Assembly (NCBI GenBank): GCA_963810945.1 | Contig: CAWEPI010000004.1 | Span: forward strand, 868,001-932,000 | Direction of reading: 5' to 3' | From: JAOUEA01 sp963810945 | GTDB lineage: Bacteria > Actinomycetota > UBA4738 > HRBIN12 | Length of the DNA: 64,000 nucleotides | Shown here: one piece after another, positions 26,253-34,151 of the stretch | Position numbering within the stretch: the first letter of the stretch is position 1 | Layout: each line of letters starts with the position of its first letter | The notes under the pieces: model-generated | What the model was told of the DNA's origin: nothing | What the model saw: the letters and a program-made list of their open reading frames with translations, nothing else | Database searches by the model: none | Position numbers and translations under genes: made by a program

Positions 26253-26458
26253 TAGTTCTCCTCCACCTGCACGGAGCGATCGCTGAGGTAGCGCTCGACG
26301 TCGGTCTCGCGGATCCGGTAGTTCTTGCCCACCCGCACCGCCGCCAGCTCTCCGTTCTTGATGAGTCGATACACGGTCATGTTGGACACACGCATGGCGG
26401 CCGCGACCTCTGAGACGGTGAGGAGACCCCCCGTCGCGAACGGTTGCGGTTCACCCAT
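26252..26458 (-). CDS. small helix-turn-helix DNA-binding protein, excisionase/BldC-like
   Basis: A 68-residue protein with a winged MerR-like helix-turn-helix: LLTVSEVAAAMRVSNMTVYRL (helices 1-2) and GELAAVRVGKNYRIRETDVERYL (wing and third helix). This is the excisionase/BldC family fold, whose actinobacterial members act as developmental regulators. I chose the ATG at 26458, which has AGAGAGGG upstream; an ATG at 26530 would add 24 residues unlike the family. It lies upstream of and overlaps pilM, and an inverted repeat sits just upstream, suggesting a local regulator of pilus genes. No recombinase or phage gene is nearby, so an excision role is unlikely. Confidence 0.8.
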   Translation of the reverse strand: MGEPQPFATGGLLTVSEVAAAMRVSNMTVYRLIKNGELAAVRVGKNYRIRETDVERYLSDRSVQVEEN

Positions 26459-26480
26459 CCTGCTGCCCTCTCTCGTTGTC

Positions 26481-26513
26481 CACCGTGTCACATGTGCAAC
26501 ATCTGCCACGGTG
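26481..26513. promoter_or_regulatory. inverted repeat, possible operator for the HTH gene
   Basis: CACCGTG (26481-26487) and CACGGTG (26507-26513) are perfect inverted arms 26 bases apart centre to centre, with a CACATGTG palindrome between them. The element lies just upstream of the preferred start of the HTH gene. A spacing of about two and a half helical turns could suit a dimeric regulator. A TTGACA (minus strand) lies further upstream at about 26573-26578 without a matching -10. Confidence 0.35.
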
Positions 26514-26641
26514 AGCTCTTTCAGGCACATATGTCCTGTTGAGCGTGCTCACGAAACACTAGGTGACAGGCGTTGTCAAACATCTCCGCGATTGCTTCTT
26601 CGGCAGGGGTTTCGGGGCCCTGAAGCAGGGGTCGCGGCGCG

Positions 26642-27425
26642 CTAGCGCGTGAGGAAGCGTTGCAGGTACCAGTTCGCGATCGGCTCGGTCAGGAACGCCG
26701 CCACCACGGCGCCGGCGGCGAGGTAGGGACCGAACGGGATCGCGGACTTCCGGCCACGTCCCAGCGCGAGCGCCAGGATCCCGCCCACGCCCCCCAGCAG
26801 GATGGCCGCCCCGGCCGCGACGCCCACGTACCGCAGCCCGATCGCCCCCATCACGATCCCGATGAGCCCCGCGAGCTTGACGTCCCCCATCCCCATGCCC
26901 CGGCTGATCAGCGCCACCAGGAAGAGCCCGCCTCCGTAGAGCAGGAACCCCTCCGCGGCCCGTAGAGGGTCCGTGCCACCGTGGAACAACCACGCGACGA
27001 CCACGTAGACGGGGAACCCGATCAACGACGGGTACATCAGACGGTTCGGGATGATCCGGTGCCGGATGTCGATCACGCAGATCGCGGGCATCATCGCCAG
27101 GAGCCCGGCCACCATGATCCCGATCCAGAGCCGATCGAAGTGCGCCACGGCGCCGACGACCAGGGCGGCCGTGCAGAGCTCCATGCAGCGGGTACTCGAC
27201 CGAGATCCGCTCGCCGCAGTTGCGACACCGGCCGCGGAGCAGGACCCACGAGACGACCGGGATGTTGTCGCGGTAGGCGATGGCCGCACCGCATCCCGGG
27301 CAGCGCGATGGCGGCGAGACCACCGACTCCTTGGCCGGCATCCGATCCGTCACGACCGTCATGAAGCTCCCGATCGCCAACCCGAACGGGAGGGCGACGA
27401 GCGCCCGCAGCCACGCATCGCTCAT
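26642..27425 (-). CDS. pilD: prepilin peptidase PilD (sequence frameshifted once)
   Basis: Membrane aspartic peptidase that cleaves type IV prepilins before Phe and methylates the new N-terminus. The N-terminal part has the zinc cysteines in CPGC and CRNC (about residues 43-75). One extra base near 27185 breaks the frame, and it resumes at MELCTAALVV. The catalytic aspartates are in CVIDIRHRIIPN and GMGMGDVKLAG. Joined length is about 260 residues with around seven membrane helices. Its substrates, five genes with prepilin N-termini, are encoded just upstream. Confidence 0.9.
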
Positions 27426-27466
27426 GGCGGGAACCCTATCCCGGCCGATCCTTCAGTCCGCGGAGG

Positions 27467-28888
27467 TCACGTGACCTCACGCACGTACGCGATGTCTTCC
27501 CGGAACGAGGTGATGCTGCCGTACCCAGGCACGAGGACGGGGCGGAACGTCATCGTGTACTGGTTGCCGATGTCGACGGTGCCGCCCAGGACCTGCCCCG
27601 CGTAGTTGTTCGTATTGTTCATGCTCACGGTGCACGGGGAGTAGAAGAACGCCTGCGCGAACGAGTTGAAGCTGGTGTTGTTGGCGGTCGATACGGTCTT
27701 GTTCGAGGCCCCACTGGCCGGGCAACCGTTGTCGGGCCAGGTGCTGATGAAGTAGACGCTCTTCGTCGTTGAAGCGCCGTTCCAGTTCGACCTGTTGTTG
27801 AAGGCGATGCCCCAGTCGGTGATGATCGCCAGGTTGCCGTTGACGTTGATCGTGGCGTTGTTGGAGTTGCTGTAGGTGCACGGCGTGCTGCCCGTGATGC
27901 GCACCACGTAGTCGCCGCTCCACGATCCTTCCACGAACGAGCGCGCAGCCGAACAGGCGGTTGCACCCGTGTAGGTGTTGATCGTGTATCCCGCCCAGTC
28001 CGCCGCGTTGAACGTGATCTGCGGGAACGGCTGCGTCGGAGGCTTCGGCGAGATCGTGTTCGGGTACTTCGTTCCCGCGACCGAGACGCCCGTGATCGTC
28101 GTACCGGCGGTGGCGTTCCCGCTGATGGATCCGCTCCCGCCGATGGATCCCGTCGAGGAGATGACGTTGCCGGTGATGCTGCTGGGATTGTTGAGGGTCA
28201 CGCCCAGATTCGCCCAGAGGTTCCCGAGGATGTTCGAGTTGCCGGACATCGAGGCGGAGCCGTTCGGCACGTTGACGTTCCCGCGGATGTGCGGGGTGTT
28301 CGTGATGGTCAGGTTGCCATTGAGGATGTAGACGTCTCCGTCGTTCCCGGTGTTGCCGTAGATGTCGAAGTTGTTGGGGAACGATGCGCCGTTGTTCGTG
28401 AGCACGGCGGCGCCGAACCCCCCGTAGACGGGCGTGAGCCGCACGTACGTCTGCATCCTCCGCGGCGTCTGGCCGTCGACGGTCCCGACGGAGTCGATCA
28501 AGACCGATGCGGGGTAGTAGCTGCTCGTGAACGGCGTGGCGGTTGAGCACGGCATCACGGCGCCGTTCGCGTCGTAGAAGGTCGGCGTGGCCGTGAAACT
28601 CGCCGCACGCGGTGCGCTGGCGATCGTCTGCGTAACGGGGTTGCAGTTCATCGTGTCGACCGTCGTGGACTGCAGGTAGGCGTAGTAGTAGTTGCCTCCG
28701 GACTCCGCCGCGTTGACCGAGGTCAACCGCTGGCGATCGTACGCGCTCGAGGTCACATCGTGGATGGACATCTGGACCACGACGATCGACAGGAGCAGCA
28801 GCACCACGCTCACCAGGATGGCCACGATCATCGCCATCCCCTCTTCGCCTTCGGGATCGATCCGCATCGGAAGCTCCTTCTCGCTCAT
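27467..28888 (-). CDS. PilX-like minor pilus protein with repetitive Asn/Gly-rich exodomain
   Basis: A 473-residue protein starting MSEKELPMRIDP. After an acidic lead (EGEEGMAMIVAIL) a hydrophobic segment (about residues 18-40) with VVQMSIHDVTSS and LTSVNAAESGGNYYY matches the PilX N-terminal domain, which lacks the standard G/F cleavage motif. The large outer part (about 150-470) is rich in Asn, Gly, Ser and Thr with short repeated units (GNVNVP, GNSNILGNL, ITGNVISST), suggesting a beta-solenoid. The ATG overlaps the previous prepilin stop as ATGA. It may be a minor pilus tip or adhesive component; the C-terminal domain has no function I recognise. Confidence 0.7.
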   Translation of the reverse strand: MSEKELPMRIDPEGEEGMAMIVAILVSVVLLLLSIVVVQMSIHDVTSSAYDRQRLTSVNAAESGGNYYYAYLQSTTVDTMNCNPVTQTIASAPRAASFTATPTFYDANGAVMPCSTATPFTSSYYPASVLIDSVGTVDGQTPRRMQTYVRLTPVYGGFGAAVLTNNGASFPNNFDIYGNTGNDGDVYILNGNLTITNTPHIRGNVNVPNGSASMSGNSNILGNLWANLGVTLNNPSSITGNVISSTGSIGGSGSISGNATAGTTITGVSVAGTKYPNTISPKPPTQPFPQITFNAADWAGYTINTYTGATACSAARSFVEGSWSGDYVVRITGSTPCTYSNSNNATINVNGNLAIITDWGIAFNNRSNWNGASTTKSVYFISTWPDNGCPASGASNKTVSTANNTSFNSFAQAFFYSPCTVSMNNTNNYAGQVLGGTVDIGNQYTMTFRPVLVPGYGSITSFREDIAYVREVT

Positions 28889-29493
28889 GTGGGCAGGTCC
28901 TCGCAGACGTCGACGGGGAACCCGAACGAGGTGTTGCGACCAGTTACCGACGACTGGAGCTCCTGGGTCGCGTTGGATGCGATGCCAGGCTGGGTGTTGA
29001 CCAGGAAGCGGACGGTGACCGTCCTTCCCGTGGGATCGAGGGTGAAGGCTCCGACGGCAGGTGACGCATCGCGGTTCACGATGCCTCGGGCGATGACCTG
29101 CCAGCCCGTCGCTTCCTCGGGCCGTCCCTGTGGCCAGTATCGATAGAGGAGCTGGTCGTTGTTGTCGATCGTCCACAACGCGCAACGGGAGGTCCCGCCG
29201 ATGTACGACGCGTCGTCCTGCAGCGCGTACGCCTGCGTGTACACGCGGAGCGTGAATCCCGCGGGGGTTTCCGCGTTGGGGTTGTACAAGAGGTTGCCGG
29301 AACGCAGCTGACGGTCGATGGACTGCATCGCCAGGCGCGTCTGGTCGACGTTCTGCGACCGCAGATCCTGGTTCACGACAGCCTTCTGGACCGTGGTCAA
29401 CGCAGACAGGAGGATCACCATCGCGATCGAGAGGACGGCCATCGCGACCACCAGCTCCGCCAACGTGAAGCCGGCCTGGTCGGCGGATCGCAT
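28885..29493 (-). CDS. PilW-like minor prepilin
   Basis: A 202-residue protein with a type IV prepilin N-terminus: short basic leader, cleavage site AG/FTLAELVVAM at residues 8-9 (Gly before, Phe and Glu5 after), and the hydrophobic helix to about residue 30. The body fits the PilW/PilJ minor pilin class (LRSQNVDQTRLAMQSIDRQLRSGN). Three cysteines, including one near the C-terminus, could form a disulfide. It lies 30 bases after the large PilV-like gene and overlaps the PilX-like gene. Confidence 0.8.
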   Translation of the reverse strand: MRSADQAGFTLAELVVAMAVLSIAMVILLSALTTVQKAVVNQDLRSQNVDQTRLAMQSIDRQLRSGNLLYNPNAETPAGFTLRVYTQAYALQDDASYIGGTSRCALWTIDNNDQLLYRYWPQGRPEEATGWQVIARGIVNRDASPAVGAFTLDPTGRTVTVRFLVNTQPGIASNATQELQSSVTGRNTSFGFPVDVCEDLPT

Positions 29494-29523
29494 CCTGCTG
29501 ATCGCTCGCGTGAATCATCATCA

Positions 29524-31308
29524 TCACCCCGCCGCGGGGGGCTGCCCGTAGACACCGCGGGTCAGCATCGTTCCCAGGTTGAGGTCGAGCTGGAGGTCGA
29601 CGGTGGTCAGGCCGTTGACCGTGATCCGGTAGGTGATCGACGCGGCGAACGGCGTCACGCTGGAGTCGACGTCGGTGCGCAGCGTGCCGCTCGGGTTCGT
29701 CTGGTTGGACCCGCTCAAGGCCGCCTGCGAGCCGGTCTTGACGGAGATCGTCGTGATCACGGTGTTGGACCCGAACGATGTCGTCCGGCTGATGCTCGAC
29801 GAGAGGTTGTTCAGCGACGCGCTGTTGACGGCGTAGGACGAGTATCCGCTTCCGTTCCAGAACGACACGTTCCCGCCCACGGTGGTGGCGGGCGCCGCCG
29901 TCGTCGTCGAACCGGCCTGCGAGGTCGCGGTGTCCTGGTAGCCCGTGACGTTCAGGAGGTAGCCCGTCCATCCGCCCGGTGCGCTCACCCCGGTCGGGAG
30001 CGCCCCGATGCCGATCGTGCCGAATGCGCGCGTGGCGGTGAGTTCGACGCGTCCGTCCTGACCGCTCACCGGCTCGCGGTCGACGAACGACTTGTTCGGG
30101 TTCGCCGACGTTGCGGCCACGCTGGCGAGCGAGGCCGTTCCCAGCCCGGAGACGATCCCCTCCAGATTCATCGATGCGGTCGCGGTTCCCGCCTGCTGCA
30201 CACGGGCGCCGAGACAGGGCAGGCCGTCCACCTCCGCGGTATCCGTCGGGGGCGGGCAGATGTTCCCGCCGCTCGCGGCGACCGCCGCATCGGCGGTCCC
30301 GCTGTCGCCGGCGGGGGCGACGAAGCTGATGGACGTCGACCCGCTCGTGGACGACACCGATCCACCGCTCGCCGACGCCACCTGTGCGGTTCCGTAGCGC
30401 AGTCCGGCCGTGCCCGGGTCGGAGTCGGCCGCACTGGCGATGGTCAGCACGCCGCCACCCGTCTGCGTTCCCGCGCCGTCGGTGACCGAGACGAGCGAGT
30501 CCGTGAAGGACGCACGCCCCTGCGTGACCTGCTCGTTCTGGAGGTTCGATTCGGTGCCGGTGACCTGCAGGTAGCCGCTCGAGAACGTCAATCCCTGGAT
30601 CGTCCCCTTGATGTCGACGCGCCCGGGGGGTACCTGTGCGATGCCGTAGAAGAACGGCTGGCAGGGTGCGGCGAACGGGTGCGTGGTGGCGCTGAGGCAC
30701 CCGCTCGGGGATGAGAAGAGGCTCTGGATCCGCACCGAGGAGTTCGCGTTGCGCGGGTACGCATGACTCACCCAGCTGACGATGACCGTCACCCGATACG
30801 GGGTGAGGTTCGGACACGGCGTCACGGTCTCGATCGAAGGACAGTTGTTGGTGATGTACGTCTGCCAGGTATAGGGAAGATCATTGGTCACGGAGCTGGC
30901 GGCGATCGTGCCCTGATGCGGGTTGATCCACGGCTCGGACGGCACGCCGCTCGAATTCACGATCTTCTCGCCCGTAGGTGCCGAGCAAGACTCGAATCGG
31001 TAGACGACCGGTGTACCGCCGCAGTTCTTGATGTTGGTGTCGCCCGCGAGATCGGAGGTCAGCATGCCCGTCTGGATGCGCGAGTACGCCTGGCCGCGGA
31101 TCTCCTCCATGATCCGGTCGGCGATGCCGTTGGCCGTGACCCGCTCCCGGGCGAACGACATCGACTTGAACCCGATGGTCGCCGTATACATCATCGCGAC
31201 CATCGCGGCGAAGATGACCGTGATCGCGACCATGGTTTCCACGATGGTGAATCCCCGCTCGTCGTCCCTGAGCGCGCGGAACCGCCTATCGAGTGAGGCT
31301 CGAGTCAT
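29524..31308 (-). CDS. PilV-like prepilin with large Ser/Thr-rich exodomain
   Basis: A 594-residue prepilin. The leader of about 18 residues ends in ERG/FTIVETMVAI, the standard cleavage site with Glu5, followed by the hydrophobic alpha-1 helix. The first 200 residues fit a PilV/minor pilin domain with several cysteines. The rest is an extended Ser/Thr/Ala/Gly-rich beta-type region of about 390 residues, far longer than typical minor pilins. Size and composition suggest a pilus-tip adhesin, by inference only. It lies about 110 bases after the pilA1 terminator. Confidence 0.78.
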   Translation of the reverse strand: MTRASLDRRFRALRDDERGFTIVETMVAITVIFAAMVAMMYTATIGFKSMSFARERVTANGIADRIMEEIRGQAYSRIQTGMLTSDLAGDTNIKNCGGTPVVYRFESCSAPTGEKIVNSSGVPSEPWINPHQGTIAASSVTNDLPYTWQTYITNNCPSIETVTPCPNLTPYRVTVIVSWVSHAYPRNANSSVRIQSLFSSPSGCLSATTHPFAAPCQPFFYGIAQVPPGRVDIKGTIQGLTFSSGYLQVTGTESNLQNEQVTQGRASFTDSLVSVTDGAGTQTGGGVLTIASAADSDPGTAGLRYGTAQVASASGGSVSSTSGSTSISFVAPAGDSGTADAAVAASGGNICPPPTDTAEVDGLPCLGARVQQAGTATASMNLEGIVSGLGTASLASVAATSANPNKSFVDREPVSGQDGRVELTATRAFGTIGIGALPTGVSAPGGWTGYLLNVTGYQDTATSQAGSTTTAAPATTVGGNVSFWNGSGYSSYAVNSASLNNLSSSISRTTSFGSNTVITTISVKTGSQAALSGSNQTNPSGTLRTDVDSSVTPFAASITYRITVNGLTTVDLQLDLNLGTMLTRGVYGQPPAAG

Positions 31309-31415
31309 CAGCGTCGTCCCATGTCGGCTACGGTTACTGGTCGGCAGGCCTCTGACCTCGCTTGAGGACGCTCAGGAACTTCCCCGGTATGGGGTAGGCG
31401 GCCCGACGAAGCGAC

Positions 31416-31446
31416 GGAAGGGCGGCCCCCGAGGGCCGCCCTTCCT
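31416..31446 (-). terminator. terminator after pilA1
   Basis: GGAAGGGCGGCCC and GGGCCGCCCTTCC form a strong stem with a short C/G-rich loop, 25 bases after the inferred pilA1 stop. A matching hairpin follows pilA2. Pilin transcripts commonly end in such structures, which would keep major pilin mRNA separate from and more abundant than the minor pilin genes downstream. Confidence 0.75.
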
Positions 31447-31470
31447 GTTGGAACCGCGAGTGCTACCGGC

Positions 31471-32005
31471 TTACGGGAAGCTGGTGCGCGCTCGTGTTGG
31501 TCGTCGCCCACGTGCCGGTGCAGTTGGCAGCGGTGGCCGTGGAGCCGTACCAGGTGCCGGGCGTGTTGCCGGCGCCGGATCCACCGGTGGCGGCCACGTC
31601 CTTGATCGTAGTAGCAGGTGCCCGAGGCCGACATGCGCGCCGCGGCGAACGACCTGGTCGGTCGGTGCCGTTGTCACGTTGCCGGTGGCAACCGAGACGG
31701 CGTAGTTGTTCGTCGCGTCGCGAGGCCGTGCCGGCCGCCTGATAGTTCAACGAACCCTCGATGGCCTGAAGACCGGTGGTCGTCGCCCCCGAGTAGTTGT
31801 TCGTGTCCGTGTAGGACGTCTTGGCCGCGACCAGCGTGTTACGAAGGTCGGACTGAGCCGCCCGGTTCTGCGCCCGCGAACGGGCACCGAGGAACGTCGG
31901 CAGCGCGATGGCGATCAGGATGCCGATGATCAGAACGACCACCATCAGCTCGATGAGGGTGAAGCCTTGCTCCTCCTCAGCACGCTTCATGAAGCGCTTG
32001 AGCAT
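31471..32005 (-). CDS. pilA: major type IV pilin PilA, copy 1 (sequence frameshifted several times)
   Basis: Type IV major pilin subunit. The ATG at 32005 has a strong AAAGGAGG site. After a short basic/acidic leader the cleavage site EEEQG/FTLIELMVVVLIIGI is canonical, with Glu5. The first 95 or so codons are intact. The remainder reads through four shifts of one base each, linking TNNYAVSVATGN, AARMSASGTCYY, KDVAATGGSGAGN and the end TSAPSFP at the TAA at 31471. The restored protein is about 175 residues with a conserved Cys pair. All four shifts are extra bases, so I read it as an intact gene with sequence errors. Confidence 0.85.
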
Positions 32006-32166
32006 GTGCCGTCGCCTCCTTTCCTTGTGCAGGCGCATCCCGTTGACGCGCTTCCCCGTCTGTTTCGGTCGGAAGGGCCTCGGGCTGTAGGGCTGGAGGG
32101 CGGACGATGCGACGTTCGTTCCGCAGCATCGGGTGATAGCCGGCCCGACGGATGCCATCGGACGAC

Positions 32167-32195
32167 GGAAGGGCGGCCCCGAGGGCCGCCCTTCC
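32167..32195 (-). terminator. terminator after pilA2
   Basis: GGAAGGGCGGCCC pairs with GGGCCGCCCTTCC around a very short loop, 26 bases after the inferred pilA2 stop. It is the same element as after pilA1 but one base shorter. Confidence 0.75.
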
Positions 32196-32220
32196 TGTTG
32201 GTACCGCGAGTGCTACCGGC

Positions 32221-32751
32221 TTACGGGAAGCTGGGCGCGCTCGTGTTGGTCGCTCGCCCACGTGCCGGTGCAGTTGGCAGCGGTGGCCGTGGAGCCGTAC
32301 CAGGTGCCGGGCGTGTTGCCGGCGCCGGATCCACCGGTGGCAGCCACGTCCTTGATCGATGTAGCAGGTCCCCGAGGCGGACATGCGCGCCGCGGCGAAC
32401 GATCTGCTGGTCGGTGCCGGTCACGTTGGCCGACGGCAACCGAGACGGCGTAGTTGTTGCCTGCCGCGAGGCCGTGCCGGCCGCCTGATAGGTCAACGAA
32501 CCCTCGATGGCCTGAAGACCGGTGGTCGTCGCCCCCGAGTAGTTGTTCGTGTCCGTGTAGGACGTCTTGGCCGCGACCAGCGTGTTGCGAAGGTCGGACT
32601 GAGCCGCCCGGTTCTGCGCCCGCGAACGGGCACCGAGGAACGTCGGCAGCGCGATGGCGATCAGGATGCCGATGATCAGAACGACCACCATCAGCTCGAT
32701 GAGGGTGAAGCCTTGCTCCTCCTCAGCACGCTTCATGAAGCGCTTGAGCAT
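32221..32751 (-). CDS. pilA: major type IV pilin PilA, copy 2 (sequence frameshifted several times)
   Basis: Tandem paralogue of pilA1 with the same ribosome-binding site, leader peptide, EEEQG/FTLIE cleavage site and N-terminal helix. About 95 codons are intact; later segments matching NNYAVSVA, NVTGTDQQIV, MSASGTCYI and KDVAATGG fall in different frames before the TAA at 32221. The shifts are not all at the same positions as in copy 1. The duplicate may allow dosage, subunit mixing or recombination-driven variation, but near identity also makes this a difficult region for assembly and polishing. Confidence 0.83.
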   Translation of the reverse strand: MLKRFMKRAEEEQGFTLIELMVVVLIIGILIAIALPTFLGARSRAQNRAAQSDLRNTLVAAKTSYTDTNNYSGATTTGLQAIEGSLTYQAAGTASRQATTTPSRLPSANVTGTDQQIVRRGAHVRLGDLLHRSRTWLPPVDPAPATRPAPGTAPRPPLPTAPARGRATNTSAPSFP

Positions 32752-32879
32752 GTGCCGTCGCCTCCTTTCCTTGTGCAGGCGCATCCCGTTGACGCGCTTC
32801 CCCGTCTGTTTCGGTCGGAAGGGCCTCTGCGCTGTAGGGCTGGAGCGGCAAGAGTTCGCAAGATTCCCCGGACGACGCG

Positions 32880-32909
32880 AAGGGCCCCGGGCGTACGCCC
32901 GGGGCCCTT
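32880..32909. terminator. 30-base perfect palindrome after pilC, likely terminator
   Basis: AAGGGCCCCGGGCGTACGCC followed by its mirror half forms a perfect 30-base palindrome centred on GTAC, 19 bases after the pilC TAG. As RNA it folds into a very stable GC stem. It would end the pilB-pilT-pilC transcript before the pilin genes. Confidence 0.65.
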
Positions 32910-32928
32910 GCTCGAGGTCGGGGTTCCT

Positions 32929-34141
32929 CTACTTGATCAGGTTGATGACCTGGAACATCGGCATGTACAGCGCGATCACGGCCGCGCCGACCGCTGCGCC
33001 GATGAACGCGATCAGGAGCGGCTCGATCAAGCGAGGTGAGCGCGTCGACCGAGGCCTCGACCTCCTGATCGTAGAACTGCGCGACCTTCTCGAGCATGAC
33101 GTCGACCTGTCCCGTCTCCTCGCCGACCGCGATCATCTGCACGACCATCGACGGGAACACCGCGTGCCGTGCGAGGGGCTTGGCGATCGATTCACCTTCT
33201 CTCACGCTGCTCTGCACGTCTTCCACTGCCTTGCCGACGATGCGGTTGTTGACCGTGTCGATGACGATGTCGAGCGCCTGCAGGATCGGCACCCCCGACT
33301 TCAGAAGCATCGCGAGCGTGCTGGAGAACCTCGAGAGCGCCGTCTTGTGGAAGAGGCTGCCGAAGACCGGGATCCGGAGCTTCAGCCTGTCCAGGACCTC
33401 ACGGCCCCGATCCGTGCGCTTGTATCGGCGAAGCAGGAACCGGACCAGGAACGCACGCGGCAACGAACACGTACCACCACTTCTTGAACATGTCCGAGAT
33501 GCCGATCAGCACCCGTGTCGGGAGCGGCAGCGTGCCGCCCAGCTGGCTGTAGATCGTCTTGAACTGCGGGACCACGAACAGCAGCATCGCGCTCATGATC
33601 AGGGTGACGAGTCCCACCACCGCGACCGGGTAGGTCATCGCCGACTTGATCTTGCCCCGCAGCTGGACCTCGCGCTCCAGCATGGCCGCCAGGCGCAGGA
33701 GCGTGTCGTCCAAGGACCCGCCGGTCTCGCCCGACTTCACCATGGCGATGTACAGCTCGTTGAAGATCTTCGGGTGCTTGGCCAGAGCCTGGGAGAGCGA
33801 GGAGCCCTGCTCCACGTCGGCCCGGGCAGCCGTGAGGGCCGAGGCGAGCGACGATTCGAACTCTGCTCGGCCAGGATCGACAGGGCGCGAAGGATGGGCA
33901 GGCCCGAGTTGATCATCGTGGCGAACTGCCGCGAGAAGACGGCCACCTCCTTCAGCTTCACCTTCTTGGCGGAGAGCTGGATGTTGACGTTGAGGCCCTT
34001 CTTCTCCTTGCCCACCTCGAGCGGCGTGTAGCCCTGCTCCCGCAGGCGCTGGAGCACCAGCATCTCGCTGTCGGCGACGAGCGTGCCGGAGATCAGGTTC
34101 CCGGCTCGGTCGCGGACCTTGTACGCGAACGTCTGCGGCAT
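32929..34141 (-). CDS. pilC: type IV pilus inner-membrane platform protein PilC (sequence frameshifted three times)
   Basis: Polytopic GspF/PilC platform on which the PilB and PilT motors act. The start MPQTFAYKVRDRAGNLISG and the first GspF repeat (FSRQFATMINSGLPILRALSILAEQ) are in one frame. The frame changes near 33860, and EQGSSLSQALAKHP through the first membrane helices follow. It changes again near 33460 to the second GspF repeat (LSRFSSTLAMLLKSGVPILQ), and near 33030 to the last membrane helix, ending VINLIK at 32929. Joined length is about 403 residues, as expected. Two shifts are one extra base; the first is one missing or two extra. Confidence 0.88.
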
Positions 34142-34151
34142 CGTGAACCTC

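Larger units (their letters stand above)
31411..32097. repeat. tandem pilin repeat, copy 1
   Basis: Direct repeat of about 690 bases covering a leader, pilA1 and its terminator, nearly identical to the copy at 32161-32845 with an offset of 746 bases. Differences are mostly single-base gains or losses plus a few substitutions, for example Asn versus Thr in the GSLNYQAA/GSLTYQAA segment. Confidence 0.85.
32161..32845. repeat. tandem pilin repeat, copy 2
   Basis: Second copy of the pilin unit: shared 5' leader (from GCTGTAGGGCTGGAG on the plus strand), pilA2 and terminator. Only about 60 bases of less similar sequence separate it from copy 1, so it is a head-to-tail duplication. Confidence 0.85.

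Noticed and set aside
26252..26530. Excisionase of a mobile element
   Set aside because: No integrase, attachment-site repeat or phage gene is nearby, and the gene overlaps pilM. A regulator of the BldC-like class is more likely.
27467..30817. A 1116-codon open frame spanning three prepilin genes
   Set aside because: Only the portion from 28888 down is PilX-like. The upstream portion is a shadow of the PilW- and PilV-like genes.
32000..32160. Cyclic-di-GMP riboswitch in the shared pilA leader
   Set aside because: The leader is conserved between the two copies only because of the duplication, and it lacks the conserved core of known c-di-GMP riboswitch classes.
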